DNA from: Deinococcus betulae
GTDB taxonomy: Bacteria > Deinococcota > Deinococci > Deinococcales > Deinococcaceae
Reading direction: 5' to 3'
NCBI RefSeq assembly: GCF_020166395.1
Contig: NZ_JAIQXU010000002.1
Span: 1-64,000 of the forward strand
DNA length: 64,000 nucleotides
A program made the position numbers and the translations under genes. A model generated the notes under the pieces. It was given only the letters and a program-made list of their open reading frames with translations, had not been told where the DNA came from and did not search any database. This document shows, piece by piece, positions 1 to 8,562 of this stretch (position 1 is its first letter; each line of letters begins with the position of its first letter).

Positions 1-149
1 CGACATTCAGACCGAGCCGTGTTGGACGGTATGCTCTGGATTCTCCGTACCCGTGCCCAGTGGGCTGTTCGGGGGCATAGGACATGGGCCTGGTCGTGCT
101 CAGAGTGACAAGTCTACTCAGGCTCGGAGAGCTGCCGTTCTTTACAGCG

Positions 150-392
150 TCACACCTCTTTTGATTCGTCGTCTAGAAATACGAGTGAGGCACGGTTTTC
201 AGGATGAGCTTGCAGATGCACGCCGATGAATGCCTCCCAGTTCTCAAAGATGGTGATACTGCCGAAGGCTGAGCGCCAGCACACCACGACTTGCCCTGTG
301 TGAAAGATCACGCCATCCAAGACGTGGCCCGTCCCGCTGACGCCCGTCGCATCCGCTTGACGGATCAGGGCAAACCTCTGCGGAGCATTCAT
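150..392 (-). CDS. Small accessory protein at the end of the CBASS operon, unknown function
   Basis: 80 residues with no signal peptide or membrane segment. It contains the stretch TGVSGTG-x-V-x-x-GV-x-F followed by two Trp residues, a pattern I associate with short uncharacterised bacterial proteins of about 70-80 residues; I know of no assigned function. Its ATG overlaps the TGA of the HNH-SAVED effector gene by four bases (389-392), so translation is probably coupled and it belongs to the CBASS transcript. It is the last visible gene of the operon. It could be an operon passenger or an accessory or regulator of the nuclease. The reading frame is well supported; the role is unknown. Confidence 0.7.
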   Translation of the reverse strand: MNAPQRFALIRQADATGVSGTGHVLDGVIFHTGQVVVCWRSAFGSITIFENWEAFIGVHLQAHPENRASLVFLDDESKEV

Positions 393-1618
393 TTGGACCG
401 CCGCCCGCCGTTCAGTCGTAGGGCCGGATAGTACTTGGTGCCGTTGAGTTCATAGACGACCAGTTCAGCATCAGCCTTCTCAATGAGATTCCGTCCTGCC
501 TCAATTGCGAGTGGTGCCGGCGACGCTTGAAACAGATGGATTCGTTCGACGTTCGGGAATTGCTCGCCCATCAACTTCAGAATGTAGCGGTATTCCGTTG
601 CGAACAATTCGAGCTGGCTCCGATACTTCAGGAAGTCAGTTCCTGTTGACCGGGCTTGAATCTCAAAGCGAGCGTGTGGGATACCAAGGCTCCTTGTTAC
701 CAAGTCGGAGTTGACTTGCCGCGACACGGAAACCACCAGGGCCACATCGGTCAGGGTGACATCTACCTCCTCAGGCTTAAACAGGTTGAACTCGTCGGCG
801 ATACCAGGCTCTCCGTCATCCCAACACCAGGGGTTATTTGGCTTTTTTCGGTGCTTTTGAAATAGGTCAGCCGGTAAGCGGCTCCCTAACTTGAAGCCCA
901 GGAGGGTCAGCAGGGGGATAGGTGCCAGGGCGAACACAGAAACATGCGCCGAGCTTTGCCGAACCTTTCTGGTGATGTCCTTGACGCCTTCATTGATGCT
1001 GGCACTGGCCTCTTGCCAATAGGCATCCCAGTCTTCTCCCAACGTCAGGTGATTGAGATCGACTGTCACGCCATCGTCACTGCCGGGCCACCGCGGCTGA
1101 ATGGCCTTGCGGATCTCGTTGAGGTCAATGTGGCTCTCCTTCCCAGCGATACGCCCTTGGACGACCATCAGAGCCGTCTTCTGATCATCAAGAGCGGCAG
1201 TCGCATCACGGACGCGCTTCTCATGCGCCTGCTTGTATTCCTGCAGGACCGCTTCGGTGTATTGGTCGACATAGTCGTGGTTATCAATCAAGCTGCCATG
1301 CGCCTTGCAGGTGAGCATAAGGTTTGCAGGATCCTTGATCAGAAGAGGCGACCGGACGGCGTCACCGCGAGGGCCGTTTGCGGCGGCCGCGACAATGTGC
1401 GCAATGGTGGCCCCGTTGTGTCGTTGACCCGTCAGATCGTCATTGAACAAGGACTTATTGCAGCCGCCGAATTGGCAGCGGCCTGCTGCCCGACCCCACA
1501 CCTCGTTCTGCACCTTTGGTGGTAATGGAGTACGCCTCCCCGTTTTCTTCTGTTCCAGAACTTCCGTGACGGCGGGCGTGACGGGTTGATCAACTGCTTG
1601 TTTCTTCTTGGGTGCCAT
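389..1618 (-). CDS. cap5: CBASS effector: HNH-SAVED nuclease (Cap5)
   Basis: 409 residues. The N-terminal third is an HNH endonuclease with a metal-binding frame: Cys48 and Cys53, then His74 in a TIAHIVAAA stretch, Asn99 in DPANLMLTC, Cys104 and His107. Residues about 180-409 look like a SAVED domain, the sensor for cyclic oligonucleotides. In this family, binding of the second messenger activates non-specific DNA cleavage and aborts phage replication. The ATG at 1618 was chosen because AGGAGG lies just upstream on the minus strand and the protein then starts with MAPKKK. A longer open frame to 1846 only adds Arg/Ser-rich sequence that overlaps cap3. The gene begins inside the 3' end of cap3 (29-base overlap) and ends in a 4-base overlap with the small ORF. 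Confidence 0.9.
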   Translation of the reverse strand: MAPKKKQAVDQPVTPAVTEVLEQKKTGRRTPLPPKVQNEVWGRAAGRCQFGGCNKSLFNDDLTGQRHNGATIAHIVAAAANGPRGDAVRSPLLIKDPANLMLTCKAHGSLIDNHDYVDQYTEAVLQEYKQAHEKRVRDATAALDDQKTALMVVQGRIAGKESHIDLNEIRKAIQPRWPGSDDGVTVDLNHLTLGEDWDAYWQEASASINEGVKDITRKVRQSSAHVSVFALAPIPLLTLLGFKLGSRLPADLFQKHRKKPNNPWCWDDGEPGIADEFNLFKPEEVDVTLTDVALVVSVSRQVNSDLVTRSLGIPHARFEIQARSTGTDFLKYRSQLELFATEYRYILKLMGEQFPNVERIHLFQASPAPLAIEAGRNLIEKADAELVVYELNGTKYYPALRLNGGRRSK

Positions 1619-2108
1619 GCTGGCCTCCTGTGGGCATCTCAACCAACAAAGGGAACGTTGTCTGACCCTTCTGCCCGAACCACACACGCGTGCGTCGGGT
1701 GCCGATGATGATGAACACCAGCCCCGGCCCGCGAAAGTCGGTCTCCCGAAGCGCCGCCTTCCAGCTACGCCGGTCCAACTTGGACGGGGTCGGTACAGCC
1801 TCCGGGTGCGTGTGCCACTCTCCGACGTACGTGCGCGTGTGGCCACTCAGGCTCCACTGCATACTCAGGAGCACCTGATGCGCCGCTTGATCCCGGTGGT
1901 AACGGTAGCGGCTGCGCTGGTCTTCCTGTTGTGGCGTAGTGTGCCGGTCGAGGATGATGCCTGGCGTTGCCTCAGGGTGGTGGCCGATCAGCATGCCGCC
2001 GGCCTCTGTGGCGTCCGGCTGATGCTGCACGAAGGCCCACAGCGTGTTCAGGACGGCCACTGTGACCGTGAGGGTGCCGCCCGTCGGTAAGGGCAATTCC
2101 AGATTCAT
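1590..2108 (-). CDS. cap3: CBASS Cap3: JAB/JAMM isopeptidase
   Basis: 172 residues. A complete JAMM zinc motif is visible: Glu35 in the EAGGMLIG stretch, then His99-x-His101 in WHTHPEAV, Ser109 and Asp112. In type II CBASS this enzyme removes the CD-NTase from proteins to which Cap2 has conjugated it, and so tunes the response. The ATG at 2108 overlaps the TGA of cap2 by four bases. The open frame extends upstream to 2237 but that part is antisense-like to the end of cap2 and lacks JAB sequence. The 3' end overlaps the start of cap5. Confidence 0.9.
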   Translation of the reverse strand: MNLELPLPTGGTLTVTVAVLNTLWAFVQHQPDATEAGGMLIGHHPEATPGIILDRHTTPQQEDQRSRYRYHRDQAAHQVLLSMQWSLSGHTRTYVGEWHTHPEAVPTPSKLDRRSWKAALRETDFRGPGLVFIIIGTRRTRVWFGQKGQTTFPLLVEMPTGGQHGTQEETSS

Positions 2109-3937
2109 GCGTCTCCACAGATCGGGCAGGTGACCTGAGCGAATCCCTCGCCGGCATTCAGGTGCCGCCGCTTCCTTGCTGCCCGTGCGCTGAGTGTTAC
2201 ATGGGCCGCGCTGAGAGCGACGCGGTCGCCCTTCCAAGAGCGCAGTAAAGACAGCTTCTCCGGTCCGGTGAGGATGGCCACCGCCTGACGCGCAGTAAAC
2301 TCAGCCGTCCGGATGGCGTCCAGATCCGTAAAGGGTGTAAAGGCCGTGCCGCAGCCCAGTGCATCCTGACCGACATCCTGTCCCGGCGCGATGAACGATC
2401 CGGCATTCCACATAGGCGCGGCCGGGTCGCTGTACAAGCATCGGGGGCAGCTAGGTTGATCGGCGTACACCGTCGCGGTATGCCCCCCGAGACCCAGCGC
2501 GTCCAGCCAGGAGAGCAGCACAGGGGGATGCGGCCCGGCCCTCAGGAGGTCGGCGAGGCTGAGGTGATGGGTGGCACTCCCGGTCGCGTCGACAATCAGG
2601 TCGAAGTCGCCGAAGTGGAAGTCACGCCCGACGACCTGCGTTGTCCGCCCCTGCACGGGCGTCACCTGCAAATATGGGTAGCGCTCCCGCAGGGCCAGCG
2701 CCATCGCCTCCACCTTCGCCTTCCCCACGAAGCGCCGTCCCAACGCGTGCCGGAACGTGTTGTCCAGGGTGAAGGTGTCCAGGTCAACCAGGGTCAGCGC
2801 GCCGATTCCAGCGGCCGCCAGCATGAACGCGAGGTGCCCGCCCAGCGCGCCGCTCCCGAGCAGCAGTACGCGTCGGTTGCTGAGCTGGTCATTGCTCCCA
2901 CCCCGCTGCATCACATATGCCCGGTCAAGGCGCCGCACGGACTGCATGGTCAGGCGGGCGTGGGTCAGCGTCGAGGCAGGCAGGAGGGCGTGCCCAGCAC
3001 GCATGCCGCTCAGGCGCACGGCCACGGCAGCGTACCGTCCAGGCCCAGTGCCTGTCGGTCGGGGAATACCCAGGATGATCAGATCCTGTGGAGACTGCCG
3101 CTCCACCAGTAGCGAGTCCAGTGCAATCAGGGTGTCTGGTTGGAGGTGCTGCCTCACCACATCCCGCAGCCCGGCCGCTGTCCAGGGATGCCCGGGCGCA
3201 GGGGGCAGCAGGGACGGACCAGCCTGGAGGGGGATGTAGAGCGCTGTGGCCGTAGGCGGTACCAACCGATCCGGGGTGAGTTGATCGAACTGCCGGGCTG
3301 CGGCAGGGTCATCGGCGACCGCAATGATGTCTAACTGGCTAGCGGGAGCTGGCGCTTTTGACGCCCGCTTTGTGAGTTGCTGCGCGGTGCGGCGATCAGC
3401 CTTCCGCCAGGCGTGCACGGTTCTCAGGCAGCCGTCGGGCGTGAAGTACATTTGAAGGAAAGGCACCTGCTGCCTGGCTGGGAGAGCGTGAATCCAATGA
3501 CTGGCGAACTCGTCTAGGATGCCGCTGTTGTCAGGGACTGTCCGCGCCTCACTGAGAGTGGCAGTGGCGAGGCTAAGGCAAGCAGTTAGGAGGTCCACGG
3601 GGCGTTGGGGGTCGAACAGGACATCGCGTGACGCGGTGAAGCACACGTTCCCATCGCTTTCTAGGTGCCCGGTGACCTGGCCATCGAGATCGTCTTCAGT
3701 GGCTGCCACCTGCACAAATGGTAGATCGTGCGGGAAGGCCGAAGTGACACCCACCCGCATATGTACTCCCCAGCCCAGAATGGTCAGTTGCCCTTCGGTG
3801 TAAGCGACGATGTCGTGGTTCGTCGCCCAGGTCAGGTGGCGGGTAGCGCGTTTGACCTGGGCACCCTGTAAGGCGCCGCTGGCGGCAAACTCGTTGAGGG
3901 TGGCCAGTGTCTCAGCAGTGGGTGGAGGTACGGTCAC
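2105..3937 (-). CDS. cap2: CBASS Cap2: E2-E1 fusion conjugating enzyme
   Basis: 610 residues. The N-terminal E2-like part has a candidate catalytic Cys99 in DGNVCFTA. From about residue 355 there is an E1/ThiF domain: a GSGALGG nucleotide loop at 361-367, an acidic strand end at LVDLD, and a candidate E1 catalytic Cys529 in ALGCGTAF. Cys497 and Cys500 plus Cys604 and Cys607 can form a structural zinc site, the last pair only three residues from the C-terminus. Cap2 joins the C-terminus of the CD-NTase to target proteins, which primes cyclic nucleotide synthesis. The start is GTG with the GTGA overlap to the upstream CD-NTase gene; the end overlaps cap3 in ATGA. Confidence 0.92.
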   Translation of the reverse strand: MTVPPPTAETLATLNEFAASGALQGAQVKRATRHLTWATNHDIVAYTEGQLTILGWGVHMRVGVTSAFPHDLPFVQVAATEDDLDGQVTGHLESDGNVCFTASRDVLFDPQRPVDLLTACLSLATATLSEARTVPDNSGILDEFASHWIHALPARQQVPFLQMYFTPDGCLRTVHAWRKADRRTAQQLTKRASKAPAPASQLDIIAVADDPAAARQFDQLTPDRLVPPTATALYIPLQAGPSLLPPAPGHPWTAAGLRDVVRQHLQPDTLIALDSLLVERQSPQDLIILGIPRPTGTGPGRYAAVAVRLSGMRAGHALLPASTLTHARLTMQSVRRLDRAYVMQRGGSNDQLSNRRVLLLGSGALGGHLAFMLAAAGIGALTLVDLDTFTLDNTFRHALGRRFVGKAKVEAMALALRERYPYLQVTPVQGRTTQVVGRDFHFGDFDLIVDATGSATHHLSLADLLRAGPHPPVLLSWLDALGLGGHTATVYADQPSCPRCLYSDPAAPMWNAGSFIAPGQDVGQDALGCGTAFTPFTDLDAIRTAEFTARQAVAILTGPEKLSLLRSWKGDRVALSAAHVTLSARAARKRRHLNAGEGFAQVTCPICGDA

Positions 3938-4992
3938 CCGAAGGTGTGGGAGGGCACCATCACTGGTGGGTGCTTCTTGGACCCTTCGGTGGTGCCGTCC
4001 CCATCATCCGCCTCGGGAAAATCGGGTCCGAACTGACGGCGCATAGCGGCGCATGCGTCCTTCTTGGACGTGACGGAGCCGGCGGTTTCCAGATCAGTCA
4101 GAAGGGCCTTGAGAAAATCTTCGAGCTTGCCCATGTTGCCGTTGTTAATGCGCTCGAAGACATCCTTGTAGGGCGTGAATGGGAGCGTCACTACGAGGCG
4201 GCGGCCGGACGCCTGGTCTTTCGAACTCCACACACCACCTCTGAAATTGGCGAGCAACTGACGGACAAACTGTTCCGTAGCGAGTCGGTCATCTGCCGTC
4301 TGATTGAAAGTGTCGATCTGCGGGCGGAACCAAGTCAGGCCAGCCACTGTGAGGCCGACGCCTACAGGTGCGGCATGGCTGGTAGCGCTCTTATACTTGC
4401 GATCCCGCCAGCGTTTGAGTGCGCGCAATACGCGCCGAAATTGCCGACGCTGCTCTTTGTCAGGGAAGGTTTGCTTGATGCGTTGAGCAAGTTCACTGGG
4501 GTGGTTATCTTGCCACTCCTGCACCGCCCCATGTTCTTTGCCCCAGGACAGCGGCAGTTCACCGCTGGTCTTTTTGTCAGGATGAGCGTAGATGGCGAGA
4601 TCAACGTGGTATCCAGCTTGGTACTTGACGGTTACGCAGGGCGATTTGATGCGGATGTCCTTTGTATGGCCATCTAATGCATCGCGCACCCACCGCTTCA
4701 GTTTGACTGGGTCATCAGTGTGGTCACTGGGATTTTCAGCGAAGACGATACCGACATCGATGTCGTAGTCATTGCTGCTGCCTTCAGGTTTGATGCCGGT
4801 CTTTAGGCTGTAGCTGCCCTGGTTAAAGTGTGTAAATGTGGGCACGGCCTCCCCACGCGCTTTGAAATCGCGTTCAAGGCCGGTGCGCAGGGCGTTGACG
4901 ATGGCCGTCCGCTTCTGGCGGAGTGTCTCTTCCTCACCACTGAGTTTGATGGTGTTGATGAATGTTTCGAATTGTCGCTGAATGTCGGCCAT
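3934..4992 (-). CDS. CBASS CD-NTase (cGAS/DncV-like nucleotidyltransferase)
   Basis: 352 residues. The nucleotidyltransferase core is clear: Gly59-Ser60 in NQGSYSLKTG, the metal-binding pair Asp77 and Asp79 in NDYDIDVG, and the third acidic residue Asp131 in YHVDLAIY. These enzymes make cyclic di- or oligonucleotides after phage infection. Pairing with an HNH-SAVED effector and Cap2/Cap3 fits a type II operon; I cannot assign the CD-NTase clade or product from sequence alone. The C-terminal tail is flexible, rich in Gly, Lys and Pro, and ends in Phe-Gly, suitable for Cap2-dependent conjugation. The start at 4992 has AAGGAG upstream on the minus strand; the frame opens farther up to 5070 without domain content. 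First gene of the operon. Confidence 0.92.
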   Translation of the reverse strand: MADIQRQFETFINTIKLSGEEETLRQKRTAIVNALRTGLERDFKARGEAVPTFTHFNQGSYSLKTGIKPEGSSNDYDIDVGIVFAENPSDHTDDPVKLKRWVRDALDGHTKDIRIKSPCVTVKYQAGYHVDLAIYAHPDKKTSGELPLSWGKEHGAVQEWQDNHPSELAQRIKQTFPDKEQRRQFRRVLRALKRWRDRKYKSATSHAAPVGVGLTVAGLTWFRPQIDTFNQTADDRLATEQFVRQLLANFRGGVWSSKDQASGRRLVVTLPFTPYKDVFERINNGNMGKLEDFLKALLTDLETAGSVTSKKDACAAMRRQFGPDFPEADDGDGTTEGSKKHPPVMVPSHTFG

Positions 4993-5403
4993 GGTGGTCT
5001 CCTTCCTAGGACTGAGTTGAGGGTGGGTTCTGGGGTAAGGACATGGGGGCCGTAAAAGCGGGGCAGTCATGCGGTTATGAGGAATCTCACATTAGCTTAG
5101 CAACATAATCTGTCAGAAGCGTAATTCCTGTCTAAAATTCATGCTCTAGCAGAGATGGATTTAGGTGTTCAAGTCTCATCAGCGAGGTGCTAGCACGCGC
5201 GAAACAGAGCAGGAGCCTTTCATCTGAATGCCTCAAGAATTGACATACCCAAACATTTCCAGCTGAATCTCAATGCCTTTTAGGTCCTGCCGGCACTGTG
5301 TAGAGTAGACACAGCACCTTGAGTCTCGAATGAATCAGCAGAGGACTCGCTTTTCCTTGATCTGATCACTGTTGATTGATGGTGACAGCGCCATATTGAA
5401 ATA
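4993..5403. promoter_or_regulatory. Gene-free region upstream of the CBASS operon
   Basis: About 410 bases separate the CD-NTase start from the end of the next minus-strand unit. No credible ORF was found. The stretch is clearly more AT-rich than the surrounding coding DNA and should hold the CBASS promoter and the end of the helicase transcript. I could not pick out a convincing -35/-10 pair. Confidence 0.4.
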
Positions 5404-5826
5404 TTAAACGTGATTTTCCCTGTGTGGCGGGATAAGGCGTGCTACCACTACGTCACCCTCGACAATGTCGACTGAAATTCCACGTTCAACTTGTTCTAGC
5501 CAAAGACTCAACTCTTGCTGTAATTGAGGGGCGCTGACCTGAGATGCGGACAGGGCAGACAGAGCAGGTAACAGCCCCTCCTCCGCTAGCTTTTTGATTC
5601 TGGATGTAAGGGCGCCATGCTGTCGCTGCAAAAGGTGGGCTAGGGCGTCACTAGTCCACCCATGTCTGCTCAACGCCACCAGATCCTCCTCGGCGGGCGA
5701 CCAAGGACAGTAAGCGCGGCGGTGCGTTCGGCGCATGCCTCGGATTCGTTCATCTTTGTGTCGTTCAACTGGAAGGGCCAAGATCTGGTGCAGTTCTTCA
5801 CGCCACATTGGAGGAAGGTCAGGCAT
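5404..5826 (-). CDS. Small helix-turn-helix protein coupled to the NERD-helicase
   Basis: 140 residues from the ATG at 5826, which sits in an ATGCCTGA overlap with the helicase stop codon and has GAGGA six bases upstream. The open frame continues to 5871, but that part lies within the helicase gene. Residues about 38-80 read WSPAEEDLVALSRHG, then an ALAHLLQRQ helix and a TSRIKKL helix. This resembles Myb/SANT-like or gcrA-like DNA-binding domains found near helicases and nucleases. The C-terminal part (IVEGDVVVARLIPP) may be a small beta domain. No enzyme motif is seen. Its job is unknown; the overlap suggests action with, or control of, the helicase. Confidence 0.65.
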   Translation of the reverse strand: MPDLPPMWREELHQILALPVERHKDERIRGMRRTHRRAYCPWSPAEEDLVALSRHGWTSDALAHLLQRQHGALTSRIKKLAEEGLLPALSALSASQVSAPQLQQELSLWLEQVERGISVDIVEGDVVVARLIPPHRENHV

Positions 5827-8005
5827 ACAGGTCCTCATCGTCCATGCGCCGCCGCGGCACGTGAGGCACAAAGCGCAACGTATCCCCAGACATCAGAACG
5901 GCTTGGACCTCCTGCTCAAACGGCGTGCCGGCCATGCCCGCGCCCGAGAGGTGTAGCCATCCTCGACTGCGGCTCATCGCGGTGAACAGTTGATTCCGTA
6001 CCGCGAGGTCTTGTTCGTCGAGCCCCACCTGATCTAGCCCCAGCACGTACACCGCATCCGCCTCGTTGCCCTTCGCGCGGTGTACCGTGGTCACCGTGAC
6101 GGCCCCGTCATGCCAGAAGCGATTGGGCTCCTTATTGTCGCCCTGCTGGTTCACGCCACTCGCGGCCGGCACGTAATACGGGATGTCTGCCCGACGGAGT
6201 GCCCCTGCGGCGGCGCCCTGTACATCCACAGCCCAGCGGCCCACAGTGATCACGAGGATCTGACGCGAGTGGATCAGCCCTTCGTGCAGGTCCCGCTGAA
6301 TGTGGCGCACCAGCGCCGCCACTTCCGCCTCGCGGTCCAGATGGCTTTCGAAGGTCACCAGGGGCTCCCCCGTCAGCATATGCAGAGGATGCGGACTGTT
6401 CGCCGCCGGGCGGTGCAGGGTCACGGGTTCTTTGCTGTTAAACCGACCCTGCACCTCGTACCCCAGGCGGTCCCAGTCCTCCTTGCGCGTCGGGCCAGAC
6501 AGCATGCCGCCCGCGCGCAGCAGGCCCATCCCCAGCGCGTGCGCCGCCACTAGGATCGGCCCCGGTGTGCGGTACGACACGCGCATCACTTCGGACTTCC
6601 CGATGCCGCCCTTGTACGCCGCACCCGACCCGAATACGTCCTGCCAGGAATCCCCAAACAGCGTCCTCGTGTTTGGAATCATTAAGCTGTCTAGGCTCTG
6701 CGCCTCGTCGTACGCCCAGATCAGGCGCTTCAAGGCGGGTGCCGGAGACGCCAGCTCGAAGAGCGTGGGTTCCGCCGCGACAGGCCGCAGAGCGCGATGT
6801 GCCAGCCAGTAGAAGGCCTGCCGCTCGGCATAGCGCAGTTCCGGCGCTTCCGTCACGAGGTCCTGGCCCTCATCAATTAGGATGGCGTCGAAGAACTCTA
6901 GATTCGCCTGCCCCTCCTCAGTTTTATGCAGCAGGTCGTGCGCGCAGTAGATGAGGTTCTTGGCCGCCTGGTACCCATACGGCGTCTCCGTGACCGTGAG
7001 GGGCCGAATACCCGCATGATCGGCCAGCACCCGGTAGAAGCCGGGTTGATCCCGGGAGCCCCAAGCATGCAGAATGCGCAGCTTGTGCTTGGCGTCCGCA
7101 AGCCGAGTGTCCCCGCCTGAATGCAGCCGCAGCCAGTGATCGACCTGCCCGGTAATCTGGTCATAAAGTGATCGGCTGAAAAACACGAGCGCGATATCCC
7201 AGTCAGGATGCTTGAGGTGCATGTTCGCGGCCTTCTGCGCCAGGAGGACGGTCTTGCCACTCCCCGCCAGGCCACGGATGCGCTGCGGACCTGGAGGCAC
7301 GGTCTTGGCAATTCGTTCCTGCTGCAAGTCTAGGGGCCGCTCGGCCGCGCGCACTGCCTGCACGAGCGCTGAGCGGCTCTGGGGTGCGGCCACGACCGGC
7401 TCTTCCTTTGGCTTCGGGATATTGCCACTCGTACTGAACGCGCGCTGCAGGGCCAGCCACTGCGCGTCGTTGAGCGGCTGGCCCTGCGCGACGAGGGGTG
7501 TGCGGTCCAGGGCTTTCATCAGGCGGGCGGGCGTGAGCTGATCGCCGTGTAGCAGGGGCGTGTCGCCGATCAGGGTGTTGAACGGCGCGTCGTCCCATTC
7601 GTCGCGGGTGATCAGCGGCGTAGCGACAATCACCCGTCCCGGCACACGATCGAGGCCCGGACGGCCGCGCAGCGTGCGCATGATCACTTGCAGCTGGGCT
7701 TTGACCTGCTCGTAGGGATTGATCTCGGTCTTGCCAAAGTAAGGCCGCTGGAGGCGCCAGCGGTAGCCGCTAACCCCCGCGAGGTCAGCCAGCGGGAGGC
7801 TTTTGACCTCAATAACGATCACGCCCAATTCCGGATCAATCATCAAGATGTCCGGCTCACGGACGGTGGTGTCGCTGACCAGCGGGTAGCGCCACCAGCC
7901 GAAGGCCTCGCGGTCTTGGAAGGCGACTTTGACGGCCTCGAAGACCCGTTGTTCGCCCTGTTCGCCGGCGAACTTGAAGGCTTCCGTCTGGAGAAATTCA
8001 GCCAT
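5819..8005 (-). CDS. NERD-domain superfamily 1 helicase
   Basis: 728 residues. The N-terminus is a nuclease-related (NERD) domain: REPDILMID with Glu50 and Asp52, then EVKSL with Glu66 and Lys68. From about residue 240 it is a UvrD/Rep-like helicase: Walker A GLAGSGKT at about 246-253, Walker B LIDEGQDL, a SYRTPGPI motif, and near the end VTTVHRAKGNEADAV, then RNQLFTAMSRSRG. The combination suggests DNA cleavage plus ATP-driven translocation or unwinding, a common layout in repair and phage-defence proteins. The start at 8005 is favoured because the NERD homology begins soon after; no strong ribosome site is seen, so a leaderless or upstream start (open to 8104) is possible. It adjoins CBASS and is coupled to the HTH gene. 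Confidence 0.85.
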   Translation of the reverse strand: MAEFLQTEAFKFAGEQGEQRVFEAVKVAFQDREAFGWWRYPLVSDTTVREPDILMIDPELGVIVIEVKSLPLADLAGVSGYRWRLQRPYFGKTEINPYEQVKAQLQVIMRTLRGRPGLDRVPGRVIVATPLITRDEWDDAPFNTLIGDTPLLHGDQLTPARLMKALDRTPLVAQGQPLNDAQWLALQRAFSTSGNIPKPKEEPVVAAPQSRSALVQAVRAAERPLDLQQERIAKTVPPGPQRIRGLAGSGKTVLLAQKAANMHLKHPDWDIALVFFSRSLYDQITGQVDHWLRLHSGGDTRLADAKHKLRILHAWGSRDQPGFYRVLADHAGIRPLTVTETPYGYQAAKNLIYCAHDLLHKTEEGQANLEFFDAILIDEGQDLVTEAPELRYAERQAFYWLAHRALRPVAAEPTLFELASPAPALKRLIWAYDEAQSLDSLMIPNTRTLFGDSWQDVFGSGAAYKGGIGKSEVMRVSYRTPGPILVAAHALGMGLLRAGGMLSGPTRKEDWDRLGYEVQGRFNSKEPVTLHRPAANSPHPLHMLTGEPLVTFESHLDREAEVAALVRHIQRDLHEGLIHSRQILVITVGRWAVDVQGAAAGALRRADIPYYVPAASGVNQQGDNKEPNRFWHDGAVTVTTVHRAKGNEADAVYVLGLDQVGLDEQDLAVRNQLFTAMSRSRGWLHLSGAGMAGTPFEQEVQAVLMSGDTLRFVPHVPRRRMDDEDLYA

Positions 8006-8238
8006 TGTGTAACGTGAAAGAGGCGAGTGCCCAGAGGCATCCTCTGGGCAAAGGAGAGTGTCTACCAGATGAGACTTCGTACATGCAGAATCTATATACC
8101 CCATTAACTAGAACATTCGTATATTCTTTCAGAAATGCTTTTCGGTAGCCACGCTCTTAGAGATCTCCGTCGTATGTCTAAAGCAGAAGTGATAATGGAT
8201 ACATTGTAAATTGCTTTATCTGCTCAAGTAATTCCTAA

Positions 8239-8535
8239 TTACGCTGAGCATTCTGGCAAACTCAAGAGGTTGTCAGGTTGTTCTCCATCATTTTTCGTCT
8301 TCAAATACTTGACGTTATTCCTGGTGGCAATAATCACATCAACTTCGTGACCCCCAGCGTACACATGAAAGGTGTAGGCGCCATTCTCGATCCCGGCAAT
8401 AGCAGCTTGACTTGAAAGCTGCCATGGACCACCCCCTACCGCACCTGTAGACCCTTCAATGGCTTGAATGCGCTCATGGGCATTCCTACGATTCGTTTTT
8501 TGAATTCAGGTAACGCGCCGTCGACCTGGTGCCAT
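8239..8535 (-). pseudogene. DUF3892 protein gene interrupted by an in-frame TGA
   Basis: A reading frame of 98 codons starts at ATG 8535 with AGGAG six bases upstream. It reads MAPGRRRVT, then TGA (8506-8508), and continues in the same frame to TAA at 8239. The second part has DUF3892 features: NAHERIQAIEG, a Trp followed by an AIAGIENG helix, and the C-terminal YLKT-x-x-DG-x-x-PDNLLSLPEC. In this family the N-terminal strand typically reads V-T-C-I, so the TGA falls at the usual Cys codon (TGC or TGT). The rest of the frame is intact and well conserved, so the lesion is recent, an assembly error, or recoded. No good in-frame restart codon is visible after it. Confidence 0.75.
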
Positions 8536-8562
8536 GCAGACTCCTGTTTGAGTTTCTTACCG

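Noticed and set aside
1..149. Possible gene at the left edge
   Set aside because: No open frame with protein-like features; only the sequence downstream of the CBASS operon.
944..1525. Long plus-strand open frame of 193 codons
   Set aside because: It is antisense to the HNH-SAVED gene, whose motifs are clear; high GC produces such shadows.
8506..8508. UGA in the DUF3892 gene as selenocysteine
   Set aside because: No SECIS-like element was seen and no selenoprotein genes are in the window; a point mutation of a Cys codon is simpler. Kept only as something to exclude.
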